Notes: a model not told the origin generated them from the letters alone. Positions 25,598 to 34,576 are shown, numbered from the stretch's first letter. The stretch: 64,000 bases of DNA from Rhizobium sp. BK376 (GCF_004341625.1 NZ_SLZG01000003.1:371045-435044), one strand, 5' to 3'. A program made the numbers and translations.

Positions 25598-26098
25598 TCA
25601 GCGGCTCGCTTTGCGTTCGTGAAGTTCAAGAAAGGCGCAGCCGCGAGCGGCAATGCCGCCGTCGTCGTCTGCATTCAGCTCAGCCACAAGGTCGGCAATT
25701 GACACCTTGGCGAGTTCGGCGCGATAGGCCTTTTCGGCCCTCAGCATGGCTGCACTGACCTGGCAGAGCTTGGTAAAGTAGCGGCCAGGCAATGGATTCG
25801 GTCCACGCTGCCGGATTTCGCTGCAGCGGAAGGCTGGCTGCGGTCCTTCGACGGCAAGGACGATGTCGAGCAGCGAAATTTCCCTAGGCGCCTTCGCCAG
25901 CCGATAGCCGCCCTTCGGCCCGGGCACGGTATTGACGAGGCCTGCGCCCGAGAGCGCCTGCAGGTGTTTCAGCAGATAGCTCACCGAAACGCCGTGAAAT
26001 TCCGCAAGGGCCGCCGCCGACAGCACGCCTTCTTCCGAAAGGCCGGAAAGCACCGCCACGCAATGGATTGCCTGTTCGACACCGTCACCGAGTTTCAT
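25598..26098 (-). CDS. Rrf2-family transcriptional regulator
   Basis: 166 residues from the ATG at 26098 (AGGAG six bases upstream). Winged-helix region with VLSAAALAEFHGVSVSYLLKHLQALSGAGLV and GPKGGYRLAKAP, the Rrf2 wing. Only one cysteine (FRCSEI) lies in the usual cluster-binding loop and another sits near the C-terminus, so an Fe-S cluster of the IscR/NsrR kind is unlikely. A perfect palindrome overlaps its upstream region and should be its operator. Controls itself and the AhpD-like gene. Confidence 0.88.
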   Translation of the reverse strand: MKLGDGVEQAIHCVAVLSGLSEEGVLSAAALAEFHGVSVSYLLKHLQALSGAGLVNTVPGPKGGYRLAKAPREISLLDIVLAVEGPQPAFRCSEIRQRGPNPLPGRYFTKLCQVSAAMLRAEKAYRAELAKVSIADLVAELNADDDGGIAARGCAFLELHERKASR

Positions 26099-26110
26099 GA
26101 CCATCTCCTA

Positions 26111-26133
26111 TCATGGATAATATTTATCCATGA
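26111..26133. promoter_or_regulatory. Perfect palindrome, likely Rrf2 operator
   Basis: Arms TCATGGATAA and TTATCCATGA are exact reverse complements around a central TAT, 12 bases upstream of the Rrf2 start. A 10-base perfect arm is very unlikely by chance at this position, and Rrf2 regulators commonly bind such AT-rich dyads to repress their own operon. Confidence 0.75.
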
Positions 26134-26211
26134 TTCGGCGCACGTGTCAAGAAGCCGGACATCATCGCCGCCGGGCCGACGAAATGCCCGCCGCTTTCCA
26201 AATTCATCGTC

Positions 26212-26355
26212 CTACTGGGAGCTCGCCGGGCTGGAGCTTTCCGAAGGGTCCTTACCCTTGTGCAAATGAGAGCTCGACAGCGAATAGCCCACGCAAATGA
26301 CGAAGCCGACCGCAAGCGCGGCAATCATCAAGCGGTTTCCGAACTTCGAATCCAT
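26212..26355 (-). CDS. Small single-pass membrane protein (47 aa)
   Basis: 47-residue frame starting MDSKFGNRLMIAALAVGFVI, one TM helix (about 8-25), then a Ser-rich hydrophilic tail. AAAGGTGC lies just before the ATG. No family recognised; the charge and hydrophobicity pattern is that of a genuine small membrane protein. Divergent from the helicase gene. Confidence 0.55.
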   Translation of the reverse strand: MDSKFGNRLMIAALAVGFVICVGYSLSSSHLHKGKDPSESSSPASSQ

Positions 26356-26481
26356 GCAGCACCTTTGCCGTGACTGTCACAGGAAAACACGCCCGCATGT
26401 CAGATGTTCCGAAACGAGCTCTTGGTCAGGACTGCGAGTTGACTTGTCCCATAGGAGGGATCTGCTTCAATTCTCTCCTAT

Positions 26482-29010
26482 TTGAACTACATTCATGCCG
26501 TGGATCAGATCGATGTCGAAACCAGCGTCAGCCTGCCCGTCCCTTTCACCCGCTGGTTTGCGGAAAAGGGCTGGCAGCCGCGCGCCCATCAGCTGGAGCT
26601 GCTCGCCCGCACCGAAGCCGGCGAAAGCACGCTTCTGATCGCGCCGACCGGTGCCGGCAAGACGCTGGCCGGCTTTCTCCCCTCGCTCACCGATCTGACC
26701 CGCCGCGGCAAGATTCCGCCCGGCTCGGCCTTCACTGGCATCCACACGCTCTACATCTCGCCGCTGAAGGCGCTCGCCGTCGACATCGAGCGCAATCTGA
26801 CAAAGCCCGTGACCGAGATGGGTCTGTCCGCCACCATCGAAAACCGCACCGGCGACACGCCAAATGCCAAGCGCCAGCGCCAGAAACTGTCACCGCCCGA
26901 TATCCTTTTGACGACGCCGGAGCAGGTGGCCCTGCTCTTGGCGAATGGCGAAGCGGAACGCTTCTTCAAGGATTTGAAATACGTCATCTTCGACGAATTG
27001 CATTCGCTGGTCACGTCAAAACGTGGCCATATGCTTTCCCTTGGTCTTGCCCGGCTTCGCAAGCTGGCGCCCGGGCTGCAGACGATCGGCCTGTCCGCAA
27101 CGGTAGCCGAACCGATGGACCTGCAGAAATGGCTGGTGGCGCAACAGGAAGGTTGCGAGCATCACGCGGGCCTCGTCATGGTCGAAGGCGGCGCCAAGCC
27201 GGATATTTCCATCCTGCACACCGAGGAGCGTATCCCCTGGTCCGGCCATTCGGCCAAATACGCCATTCCTGACGTCTACAGGCAGCTGCTCGATCACAAG
27301 ACGACGCTGCTCTTCGTCAACACCCGCTCCCAGGCCGAAATGCTGTTCCAGGCGCTCTGGACCGTCAATGACGACAACCTGCCGATCGCGCTGCATCACG
27401 GCTCGCTCGATGTCGCCCAGCGCCGCAAGGTCGAGGCCGCTATGGCTGCGAACAAGCTCCGGGCCGTCGTCGCCACCTCGACGCTCGATCTCGGCATCGA
27501 CTGGGGCGACGTCGATCTCGTCATCCATGTCGGTGCACCCAAGGGTGCGTCGCGCCTTGCCCAGCGCATCGGCCGTGCCAATCACCGCATGGACGAACCT
27601 TCCAAGGCAATCCTCGTTCCCGCCAACCGCTTCGAGGTGATGGAGTGCCAGGCAGCCCTCGACGCGAACTATATCGGCGCGCAGGACACGCCGCCCGTCG
27701 GCCGCGGTGCGCTCGATGCACTCGCCCAGCATGTGCTAGGCATGGCCTGCGCCGAACCCTTCGACATGCTGCAGCTCTACGACGAGATCGTGAGTGCCTC
27801 GCCCTATGCCGATCTCTCCTGGGAAACCTTCGAGCGCATCGTCGATTTCGTCGCGACCGGCGGCTATGCGCTGCGCACCTACGAGCGCTATGCCCGTATC
27901 CGCAAGACGCCTGAAGGGCTCTGGCGCGTTTCCAACCCGCAGGTCGCCCAGCAATATCGCCTCAATCTTGGCACCATCGTTGAAAGCCCGATGCTGAATC
28001 TCAGAATGGTCAAGCGCGGGGAGGGCGGGCGCATCGGCCGCGGCGGCGCCACGCTCGGCAAGATGGAGGAATACTTCTTCGAGCAGCTGTCATCAGGCGA
28101 CACCTTCATCTTCTCTGGCAAAGTGCTGCGCTTCGAAGGTATCCGCGAGAACGAGGCCTTGGCGAGCCAGGCCTTCTCGAACGACCCGAAGATTCCCTCC
28201 TATGCCGGCGGCAAATTCCCGCTTTCCACCTATCTCGCCGATCAGGTCCGTACCATGCTCTCCGATCCGGATCGCTGGAGCCATCTGCCGGATCAGGTGC
28301 GCGACTGGCTGGCGATCCAGCAGGAAAAATCGATACTGCCGAAGCGCGACGAGTTGTTGATCGAGACGTTTCCGAGGGGAAGCCGCGCCTACATGGTCGC
28401 CTATCCCTTCGAGGGGAGGCTGGCGCACCAGACGCTCGGCATGCTGCTGACCCGCCGGCTGGAACGCGCCGGCGCCAAGCCGCTCGGCTTCGTGGCGACG
28501 GACTATTCGCTCGGCATCTGGGGCCTCGAGGACATGGGGGAGATGATCGCGAACGGCAAGCTCGACCTGTCGGAACTCTTCGACGAGGACATGCTGGGCG
28601 ACGATCTTGAGGCCTGGCTCGACGAATCATTCCTCCTGAAGCGCACCTTCCGCAATTGCGCCGTGATTGCGGGCTTGATCGAGCGCCGTCATCCCGGCAA
28701 GGAAAAGACCGGGCGGCAGGTGACTGTCTCCGCCGACCTCATCTACGACGTGCTGCGCAGCCACGAGCCCGACCATATCCTGCTGCAGGCGACGAGACAG
28801 GATGCGGCGACCGGGCTTTTGGATATTTCACGGATCGGCGATATGCTGAGGCGAATCAAGGGCCACATCACCCACCGGGCGCTGGACCATATTTCGCCTC
28901 TTGCCGTGCCTGTTATGCTGGAGATCGGCAAGGAAGCGGTGCCGGGCGAGGCGCATGACCATCTGCTGGCGGAAGCTGCGGACGATCTGATTGCCGAGGC
29001 GATGGCGTGA
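26482..29010 (+). CDS. Lhr-type ligase-associated DEXH-box helicase
   Basis: 842 residues. Walker A APTGAGKT (54-61), DEXH-box DELH, motif III SAT (TIGLSATVAEP) and motif VI QRIGRANHR mark a superfamily-2 helicase; the long C-terminal half with winged-helix and DUF-type regions (ESPMLNLRMVKRG, KMEEYFFEQL) is that of the bacterial Lhr2 group. In many alphaproteobacteria this gene sits with an ATP-dependent DNA ligase and the nuclease PdeM in a damage-response cluster; here PdeM follows at 29385 but no ligase is present. The start is uncertain: TTG at 26482 or GTG at 26500, neither with a good ribosome site. Confidence 0.9.
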   Translation: MNYIHAVDQIDVETSVSLPVPFTRWFAEKGWQPRAHQLELLARTEAGESTLLIAPTGAGKTLAGFLPSLTDLTRRGKIPPGSAFTGIHTLYISPLKALAVDIERNLTKPVTEMGLSATIENRTGDTPNAKRQRQKLSPPDILLTTPEQVALLLANGEAERFFKDLKYVIFDELHSLVTSKRGHMLSLGLARLRKLAPGLQTIGLSATVAEPMDLQKWLVAQQEGCEHHAGLVMVEGGAKPDISILHTEERIPWSGHSAKYAIPDVYRQLLDHKTTLLFVNTRSQAEMLFQALWTVNDDNLPIALHHGSLDVAQRRKVEAAMAANKLRAVVATSTLDLGIDWGDVDLVIHVGAPKGASRLAQRIGRANHRMDEPSKAILVPANRFEVMECQAALDANYIGAQDTPPVGRGALDALAQHVLGMACAEPFDMLQLYDEIVSASPYADLSWETFERIVDFVATGGYALRTYERYARIRKTPEGLWRVSNPQVAQQYRLNLGTIVESPMLNLRMVKRGEGGRIGRGGATLGKMEEYFFEQLSSGDTFIFSGKVLRFEGIRENEALASQAFSNDPKIPSYAGGKFPLSTYLADQVRTMLSDPDRWSHLPDQVRDWLAIQQEKSILPKRDELLIETFPRGSRAYMVAYPFEGRLAHQTLGMLLTRRLERAGAKPLGFVATDYSLGIWGLEDMGEMIANGKLDLSELFDEDMLGDDLEAWLDESFLLKRTFRNCAVIAGLIERRHPGKEKTGRQVTVSADLIYDVLRSHEPDHILLQATRQDAATGLLDISRIGDMLRRIKGHITHRALDHISPLAVPVMLEIGKEAVPGEAHDHLLAEAADDLIAEAMA

Positions 29011-29123
29011 TCTCCCCTGAAAGGGAGATCGTAAAAGGAGCCCACAAGGATGAACCCAATAAAATGCTCGAATAGTCAAAATAACAGTTGATTGCTGACT
29101 TAAGCTTGAAGAGGCCTTTGGGC

Positions 29124-29324
29124 ATGGAGACGAAAAATAAGGGGAAACAAGAAAACCCTTACGGCGACCCCCGTGAGATTATTAAGTGGCGAATGCTGCG
29201 ATTTTTTCTTTTTGTTTTGATACTCAGCCCCCTCCTCTGGCTAACCAGGGGAGAAGACGAAAAAAAGCCAGTTCAGGAACCTGCTAAACAAGGCCAAGCC
29301 GGCTACTCGGCAACAGCCCATTGA
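29124..29324 (+). CDS. Small membrane protein between helicase and PdeM
   Basis: 66 residues with GAAGAGG nine bases before the ATG. One TM helix (about 26-43, FFLFVLILSPLLWLT) is flanked by a polar, Lys-rich N-terminus and a charged tail. Not recognised. It interrupts an otherwise tight helicase-PdeM pair and is visibly AT-richer than its neighbours. Confidence 0.5.
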   Translation: METKNKGKQENPYGDPREIIKWRMLRFFLFVLILSPLLWLTRGEDEKKPVQEPAKQGQAGYSATAH

Positions 29325-29384
29325 TACTCCCACTCGTGACAGAGGTCGGCCCCTCGGTCTCGACACTGGAAAGAAACAGACGTG

Positions 29385-30113
29385 ATGCATCGCCTAGCCC
29401 TTGCGGCCCGCACGACAATGACGACCGACATTGCCCCCGGCGTGGACACATCGGTCCACGGCGTCGCTGCCGTCTGCGATCCGCGCGGCGCTCTCTATCT
29501 GCCCGATGACGGCATCCTTGTCGTGTCCGACCTGCATCTGGAAAAGGGCGCAGCCTTTGCCCGCCGTGGCATAATGCTGCCGCCCTATGACACGTTGGCG
29601 ACGCTGACCGTGCTTTCAGCCGTCATTTCCCGCTACGATCCGAAGCTCGTTATCTCGCTCGGCGACAATTTCCATGATCGCGTCGGCTCCGCGCATCTGC
29701 CCGATGCCTTCCGCGGGCGTATCGTCGAGATGGCGCGTGGCCGTGAATGGGTCTGGATCAATGGCAACCACGATCCCGATGGAACCGTGGACCTGCCGGG
29801 CAATTCCGTCGACGAGATGCAGTATAACGGCCTGACCTTCCGCCACGAGCCCAGGGGCGGCCTGCAGAAGGGCGAGATATCGGGCCACCTGCACCCGTCG
29901 GCGACGGTTCGCCGCCGCGACAGGGCAATCCGCCGTCCCTGTTTCGCGACCGACGGCGCCCGCCTGCTGATGCCGGCCTTCGGTGTCATGAGCGGCGGCC
30001 TGGATCTGCGCCACAAGGCGATGCACGGCCTCTTCGATCATGCCGCGCTGATCGCCCATCTGCTCGGCCGCGACCGCATCTATTCGGTCAGGTTCGGGCG
30101 GCTTTCGGCCTGA
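29385..30113 (+). CDS. pdeM: Ligase-associated metallophosphoesterase PdeM
   Basis: 242 residues. All calcineurin-type metal motifs are visible: VVSDLHLEKG (D-x-H), LGDNFHD (G-D-x), NGNHD (G-N-H-D) and GHLHP (G-H-x-H), with a C-terminal FGVMSGGLD. This is the PdeM group, an endonuclease-like phosphoesterase found with Lhr-type helicases and ligases. ATG at 29385 or the adjacent GTG. No strong ribosome site is seen. Together with the helicase it suggests a DNA-repair function. Confidence 0.88.
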   Translation: MHRLALAARTTMTTDIAPGVDTSVHGVAAVCDPRGALYLPDDGILVVSDLHLEKGAAFARRGIMLPPYDTLATLTVLSAVISRYDPKLVISLGDNFHDRVGSAHLPDAFRGRIVEMARGREWVWINGNHDPDGTVDLPGNSVDEMQYNGLTFRHEPRGGLQKGEISGHLHPSATVRRRDRAIRRPCFATDGARLLMPAFGVMSGGLDLRHKAMHGLFDHAALIAHLLGRDRIYSVRFGRLSA

Positions 30114-30170
30114 CGCATCCAAATTTGTTTCAGTAGCATGCCACTATCCAACGCGATCACAGGAGCCAGC

Positions 30171-30638
30171 ATGCGACTTCCGTCCTTTGCCCTTGCATTG
30201 TTCTTCGGCCTATCCGCCATCACCACCCAGGCCCTTGCAGCCGGCTTCGAGACGCCCGAAGCGCTGCTGAAGGCGCTCTACAGCAATCAGGGCAAATCGA
30301 CGGACGGCCCCACGCCCTATGCGCCTTATTTCTCCGATCACCTGAACGGTCTCTTTCAGGACGACCTCAAGAAGACCCAGCCCGGCGATGTCGGCGCCAT
30401 CGATTTCGATCCCGTCATCGCAGGCCAGGATGGAAAAGCCACGCATGTGAAGATCGGCAAGCCTGACGTCGATGGCGATAACGCCAAGGTGGTCGTCAAT
30501 TTCGAGAATGGAGGGCCGGTGACGCTCTACTACACGCTGGTGCGCGAACATGGCGGCTGGAAGGTCGACGACATCGCCGACAAGGCGGGGGACAATTCCT
30601 GGTCGCTCGGCGACATCTTCGCAAACGCCCAATACTGA
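30171..30638 (+). CDS. Exported DUF3828-like protein
   Basis: 155 residues from the ATG at 30171 (AGGAG five bases upstream, and this start gives a proper signal peptide MRLPSFALALFFGLSAIT... ending ALA-AG). The mature part, with YFSDHLNGLFQDDL, IDFDPVIAGQD and WKVDDIAD, resembles the DUF3828/periplasmic NTF2-like proteins. Function unknown. Short gap to the convergent hydrolase gene. Confidence 0.75.
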   Translation: MRLPSFALALFFGLSAITTQALAAGFETPEALLKALYSNQGKSTDGPTPYAPYFSDHLNGLFQDDLKKTQPGDVGAIDFDPVIAGQDGKATHVKIGKPDVDGDNAKVVVNFENGGPVTLYYTLVREHGGWKVDDIADKAGDNSWSLGDIFANAQY

Positions 30639-30650
30639 CGGGCATCCGGC

Positions 30651-31616
30651 TTATCCCGGAAGCGTCGCCAAGGCCTCCGCATCGCGCCGCTGCGGCCAGG
30701 GATTGACGGCGTCGCGCAGCCAGAGAACCGTGTCCAGCCAGAACCCTGCCGCATGACGGGCATGGAAAAGGCTGAAATGGCCGATCGCATCCAGGCCGAA
30801 ATCCGATGGCTCGAGGGCAGCCTGTGCCACCTCCGCATGCCGATAGTAGCTCAGCCCGCGGCGGACGGCCGCTGCGGTTCCGATATCGTCGTCCGAGACT
30901 GTCACAGCGAGGATCGATGCCTCGACCGCATCGAAGCGGGCGATGACATCGCCTCTTTCCGGGACAGGGTGGCTGCGTTCCATCCGCGCGCCGCGAAAAC
31001 TCCATTCATTGGCGACGCCGGCCGGCAGGTCTTCGAGCCAGCCGAGCCGCTTTCCGGGAAAATAGCCGAAAACGGCGGTTAGAACAGGCATCACGATATG
31101 CCACTTCCAGACGAGGCGCATGCGATGCGCCGGCGCGTAGTCGCGCCAATAGGCATATTGCGCGCCGACCGTCAGCATCCGGTCGATGAGACCGGCATGA
31201 TCAGAAAGGCCCGGCAAAAAGCCGCCGATGCTGTGACCGACCACCAGGAGCGGCAGCTCGCAATTTCGCTCATGCATGGCAATCAACGCTGCATCGAAAT
31301 CGAGTTCGCCCCAGTCCCGCCATCGATAGCTGCAGCCGCGCAATCGCGGCGGTCTCGATAGCCCGATGCCGCGATAATCGTAGGTCAGGACGTCGAATCC
31401 ATGTTCGGCGAGGAACCGCGCATAGTAGTGATAATAGCGAGCAAGCACGCCGGTCGCCGGGTTGATGATGACGTTGCCGCAGCTACTTCCGCCCGCCGCG
31501 CGCCAGATATGGCCCCGAAGAACCACACCGTCGCGGCACCGGATATCGATCGGTTCAGCATCGGATGCCAACGCATGCTTCGTCGTGCTCGGCCCGCGCT
31601 CAGCCACCTGTTCCAT
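30651..31616 (-). CDS. Alpha/beta hydrolase
   Basis: 321 residues from the ATG at 31616 (MEQVAERGPS...). Nucleophile elbow GHSIGG, preceded by strand LPLLVVG; oxyanion region NPATGVLARYYHYYARFLAEHGFDVLTYDYRGIGLS; the catalytic His is probably in GHFSLFHARH near the end. Substrate unknown, perhaps an ester or lactone. It is divergent from a TetR-type regulator whose operator-like palindrome lies between them, so regulation by that protein is likely. Confidence 0.85.
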   Translation of the reverse strand: MEQVAERGPSTTKHALASDAEPIDIRCRDGVVLRGHIWRAAGGSSCGNVIINPATGVLARYYHYYARFLAEHGFDVLTYDYRGIGLSRPPRLRGCSYRWRDWGELDFDAALIAMHERNCELPLLVVGHSIGGFLPGLSDHAGLIDRMLTVGAQYAYWRDYAPAHRMRLVWKWHIVMPVLTAVFGYFPGKRLGWLEDLPAGVANEWSFRGARMERSHPVPERGDVIARFDAVEASILAVTVSDDDIGTAAAVRRGLSYYRHAEVAQAALEPSDFGLDAIGHFSLFHARHAAGFWLDTVLWLRDAVNPWPQRRDAEALATLPG

Positions 31617-31679
31617 ACCGTCGGTCCCGTCGATCCACTTCAGATAGGGAAACACTCTAGCGATCCGATATTGCCGTTG

Positions 31680-31697
31680 ATACTCACTAGTCGGTAT
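31680..31697. promoter_or_regulatory. Imperfect palindrome, likely TetR operator
   Basis: ATAC-TC-ACTAGT-CG-GTAT: 14 of 18 positions match the reverse complement, centred on ACTAGT, 10 bases before the TetR-family start codon and about 64 bases before the divergent hydrolase start. TetR regulators normally bind such a dyad between divergent genes. Confidence 0.6.
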
Positions 31698-31707
31698 ACT
31701 TGGGGAC

Positions 31708-32286
31708 ATGAAGACCGCACCCGAAACCACCCGCGACCGCATCGTGACCGCCGCTGCAAAGCTCTTCTATGGAGAGGGCATTCGCGCCGTCAGCGTCGAT
31801 GCCGTTGCGGAAAAGGCTGGTGTCACCAAGCGCACGCTCTATTACCATTTCGATAGCAAGGACGAACTGATCGCCGCCTATCTCGAAGGCCGCGATCAGC
31901 CAAACCTGGCTTTGTTCCAGAAATGGTTTGCCGAAGCCGAAGGCGGGGTGGACGTGAAGGTCAGGGCGATCTTCCAGCAGCTGGCGAAGTCGGCGCGCCA
32001 CCCGAAATGGAAAGGCTGCGGCTTCCTGCGCACCTCGGCGGAACTGGCCAATATGCCCGGTCACCCGGCCATGAAGATCGGCGCTCAACACAAGAAGCGG
32101 GTAGAGAATTGGCTGACGGAGATTTTCGAGGCCGAATCCATCCTTGATGCCCGCAAGCTTGGCCGCCAGGTCGTGCTGTTGCTCGACGGCAGCTTTGCCG
32201 TGGTGCTCATGCACAGGGACCCGTCTTACATGGAGACGGCCGGCGAGGCGGCTGCGGCGCTGGTTGCCGCAGCTCTGCGGGGTTGA
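31708..32286 (+). CDS. TetR/AcrR family transcriptional regulator
   Basis: 192 residues. The N-terminal HTH (about 10-56, RDRIVTAAAKLFYGEGIRAVSVDAVAEKAGVTKRTLYYHF) is classic TetR. The C-terminal ligand-binding half contains GCGFLRTSAELA, a cysteine-bearing motif common in the subgroup controlling hydrolases or reductases. Probably represses itself and the divergent alpha/beta hydrolase. Confidence 0.92.
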   Translation: MKTAPETTRDRIVTAAAKLFYGEGIRAVSVDAVAEKAGVTKRTLYYHFDSKDELIAAYLEGRDQPNLALFQKWFAEAEGGVDVKVRAIFQQLAKSARHPKWKGCGFLRTSAELANMPGHPAMKIGAQHKKRVENWLTEIFEAESILDARKLGRQVVLLLDGSFAVVLMHRDPSYMETAGEAAAALVAAALRG

Positions 32287-32295
32287 GCGGTCCGA

Positions 32296-32859
32296 TCAGG
32301 CCGCGTTCTTCACCGGTTCGTAGCGCAGGATCACACCGCCGGTCTTCAGCGGCTTTGCCTCCAGCAGCTTCAGCGGCACCTGCTCGCTCGCCGGCTTGAA
32401 ATGCGGATTGCCGCTGCCGAGGATGAGGGGCACGAGACAGATGCGGTATTCATCGACCAGCCCGGCCCTGGCGAGCGAGTCCGCGAGTTCAGCGCTGCCG
32501 AAGACGAAGATCGTCTTGCCCGGCCGCTGCTTGAGCGCCTTCAACTCTTCAACGGGGTCGCGGACCACGCGGCTGTTGTTCCATTCGGCCCTATCCATTG
32601 TGCGGGATGCGACGATCTTCGAAATTCCGTTCATATATTCCTTGATCTCCGGCGTTTCCGTCGCCGTCGGCCAGTAGGCGGCCATGCCCTCGTAGGTCTT
32701 GCGGCCGAAGACCAGCATGTCGCCCTCGTTTCCCAGGCCCCGTGCGTAGTGTTCGAGTTCATCGCCCCAGGCCAGCATATGGAAATCGATCGCCCACGGC
32801 GCCGTTCCCTCGAAATAGCCGTCAAGCGTCATCAGGTTCCAGACAACAAGCTTTCTCAT
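32296..32859 (-). CDS. Dihydrofolate-reductase-like (RibD C-terminal) protein
   Basis: 187 residues from the ATG at 32859 (GGAGGAAGAG upstream). MRKLVVWNLMTLDGYFEG and LVFGRKTYEGMAAYWPT fit the DHFR/RibD-C superfamily, with IFVFGSAELADSLARAGLVDEYRICLVPLILGSG at the end. An NADPH-dependent reductase of unknown substrate, often placed next to a regulator. Here it is divergent from an HxlR regulator 115 bases away. Confidence 0.85.
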   Translation of the reverse strand: MRKLVVWNLMTLDGYFEGTAPWAIDFHMLAWGDELEHYARGLGNEGDMLVFGRKTYEGMAAYWPTATETPEIKEYMNGISKIVASRTMDRAEWNNSRVVRDPVEELKALKQRPGKTIFVFGSAELADSLARAGLVDEYRICLVPLILGSGNPHFKPASEQVPLKLLEAKPLKTGGVILRYEPVKNAA

Positions 32860-32910
32860 CTCTCTTCCTCCGCTTCGAGATACTGCACCAAGATTAAAAC
32901 TGGTTGCAAA

Positions 32911-32957
32911 AAGCAAGCACTTGCAGGCTAAGTAAACCGATGGCAAAATGCAAGCAG
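32911..32957. promoter_or_regulatory. Candidate HxlR operators
   Basis: GCAAG-CA-CTTGC (32913-32924) is an exact small palindrome, and the half-site GCAAGCA recurs at 32950-32956, 37 bases away, both upstream of the HxlR gene and of the divergent reductase gene. Pattern read by eye; HxlR proteins bind paired dyads. Confidence 0.4.
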
Positions 32958-32974
32958 TTTCTTTGGAGATTCGA

Positions 32975-33469
32975 ATGGACGCGATTCACCGCTCCGGCTG
33001 CCCGATCAACCTGACGCTCGAGGTCCTTGGCGACCGCTGGAGCTTGATCATCATCCGCGATATCATGTTCGGCAATCGCCGGCATTTTCGCGAGCTGCTG
33101 CAGAATTCGGAGGAGGGGATCGCCTCCAACATCCTCGCCGACCGGCTGAAGCGGCTGGTAGAGCGTGGCCTGCTGACGCGCAGCGATGATCCGACGCACA
33201 AGCAAAAGGCCATCTACAGCCTGACCGAAATGGCAATCGAACTCGTGCCGCTCTTTGCCCATATGGGCGCCTGGGGCCGCAAGCACCTGCCCGTGTCGGA
33301 AGAACTCTCGATCCGTGCGGAACTGCTGGAAAAGGGCGGCCAGCCCCTATGGGACGATTTCATGGACGAGCTCAGGGAGACCCACCTCGGCATACCATTG
33401 CCGCCTGGAAAGCCTTCCGTGCTGGAACGGCTGACGGCCGCCTACCTGGAAGTGATGGCGCGCAAGTAG
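32975..33469 (+). CDS. HxlR-family transcriptional regulator
   Basis: 164 residues, ATG at 32975 with GGAG seven bases upstream. The winged HTH carries the HxlR hallmark GCPINLTLEVLGDRWSLIIIRDI with Cys9 and FRELLQNSEEGIASNILADRLKRLVERGLL. The cysteine is a candidate redox sensor. Controls itself and probably the divergent DHFR-like reductase, as is usual for this family. Confidence 0.9.
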   Translation: MDAIHRSGCPINLTLEVLGDRWSLIIIRDIMFGNRRHFRELLQNSEEGIASNILADRLKRLVERGLLTRSDDPTHKQKAIYSLTEMAIELVPLFAHMGAWGRKHLPVSEELSIRAELLEKGGQPLWDDFMDELRETHLGIPLPPGKPSVLERLTAAYLEVMARK

Positions 33470-33658
33470 CGCGTCGTCATTCGCCGACACTGCCTGACCC
33501 TGCTGAAGAACCGTCTGCCCCGATTTCGAGTGCGGCGTGGACACCGGCTCCCGATATACATCGGGTGTACGCAGCCTAGACCACCGGATGATTACATCCG
33601 CTCTGCCAGCGGTGGTACTCAAGCACATCCGAAAACGTATGGTCTTCAGGAGGCAAAG

Positions 33659-34576
33659 ATGAGCTTGGACAATACCTTACATCCCGCCAAATCGGGACGC
33701 GAAGAACTGGTTCCGTCGCGCTACGCGGTGCGGATCGGCGAGATTGACGTACTTGTCATCAGCGATGGCGTGCTGCCGCTGCCAACCGCAATGTTGGGAC
33801 ACAATGCCAAGCCGGCCGATCGTGCGGCCTGGCTCGGCGATATGTTCCTGCCGCAGGACGCCTTCGATTGGGCACTGAATGTGGTCGTGGTGCGCAGCGG
33901 CGACCAGACCATCCTCATCGACGCCGGGCTGGGATTGGACCCGGACCTGAACTTGCCGCGGGCAGGGCAGTTGATCAGGCGACTGGAGGCGGTCGGCATC
34001 GATCTTGGATCCGTCACCGACGTGGTGCTGACCCACATGCACATGGACCATGTTGGCGGGCTTCTCGTCGACGGCGTGAAGGAACGGCTGCGTCCGGACC
34101 TCAGGATCCACGTGGCAGCAGCCGAGGTCAAATTCTGGGAAGAGCCCGATTTCTCCCACGTCTCGATGCCGCCGGGTTTTCCGGACGCGCTTCGGGCGGC
34201 CGCCAAGAAGTTCCGGAAAGAGTATGAGAGCCACCTGCGGCTGTTCGATGACGAGTACAAGGTTGCGCCGGGCGTGGTCGTCTCCCGCACCGGCGGCCAC
34301 ACTCCCGGGCACAGCGTGGTCCGCGTGGCCTCGGGCAAAGACCGCCTGATGTTTGCCGGCGACGCCGTGTTCGCTGTTGGCTTCGAACACCCCGATTGGT
34401 TCAATGGTTTCGAACATGATCCTGAAGAGGCGGCCCGCGTTCGCGTCCGGCTTCTGCGGGAACTGGCAGAGACCGGCGAGCTGCTTGTCGCCACGCATAT
34501 GCCGTTCCCCTCCGTCGGCCATGTTGCCGTCGATGGCGACGCCTTCCGTTGGGTACCGGTCTTCTGGGACTACTGA
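33659..34576 (+). CDS. MBL-fold metallo-hydrolase (lactonase-like)
   Basis: 305 residues; AGGAGG just before the ATG decides the start. T-H-M-H-M-D-H-V-G is the HxHxDH zinc motif; further ligands are in TGGHTPGHS and GDAVF, and THMPFPSVGH near the end supplies the last His. This pattern fits the N-acyl-homoserine-lactonase/parathion-hydrolase-like branch of metallo-beta-lactamase-fold enzymes; the substrate is not certain. Stands alone with its own stem-loop downstream. Confidence 0.88.
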   Translation: MSLDNTLHPAKSGREELVPSRYAVRIGEIDVLVISDGVLPLPTAMLGHNAKPADRAAWLGDMFLPQDAFDWALNVVVVRSGDQTILIDAGLGLDPDLNLPRAGQLIRRLEAVGIDLGSVTDVVLTHMHMDHVGGLLVDGVKERLRPDLRIHVAAAEVKFWEEPDFSHVSMPPGFPDALRAAAKKFRKEYESHLRLFDDEYKVAPGVVVSRTGGHTPGHSVVRVASGKDRLMFAGDAVFAVGFEHPDWFNGFEHDPEEAARVRVRLLRELAETGELLVATHMPFPSVGHVAVDGDAFRWVPVFWDY

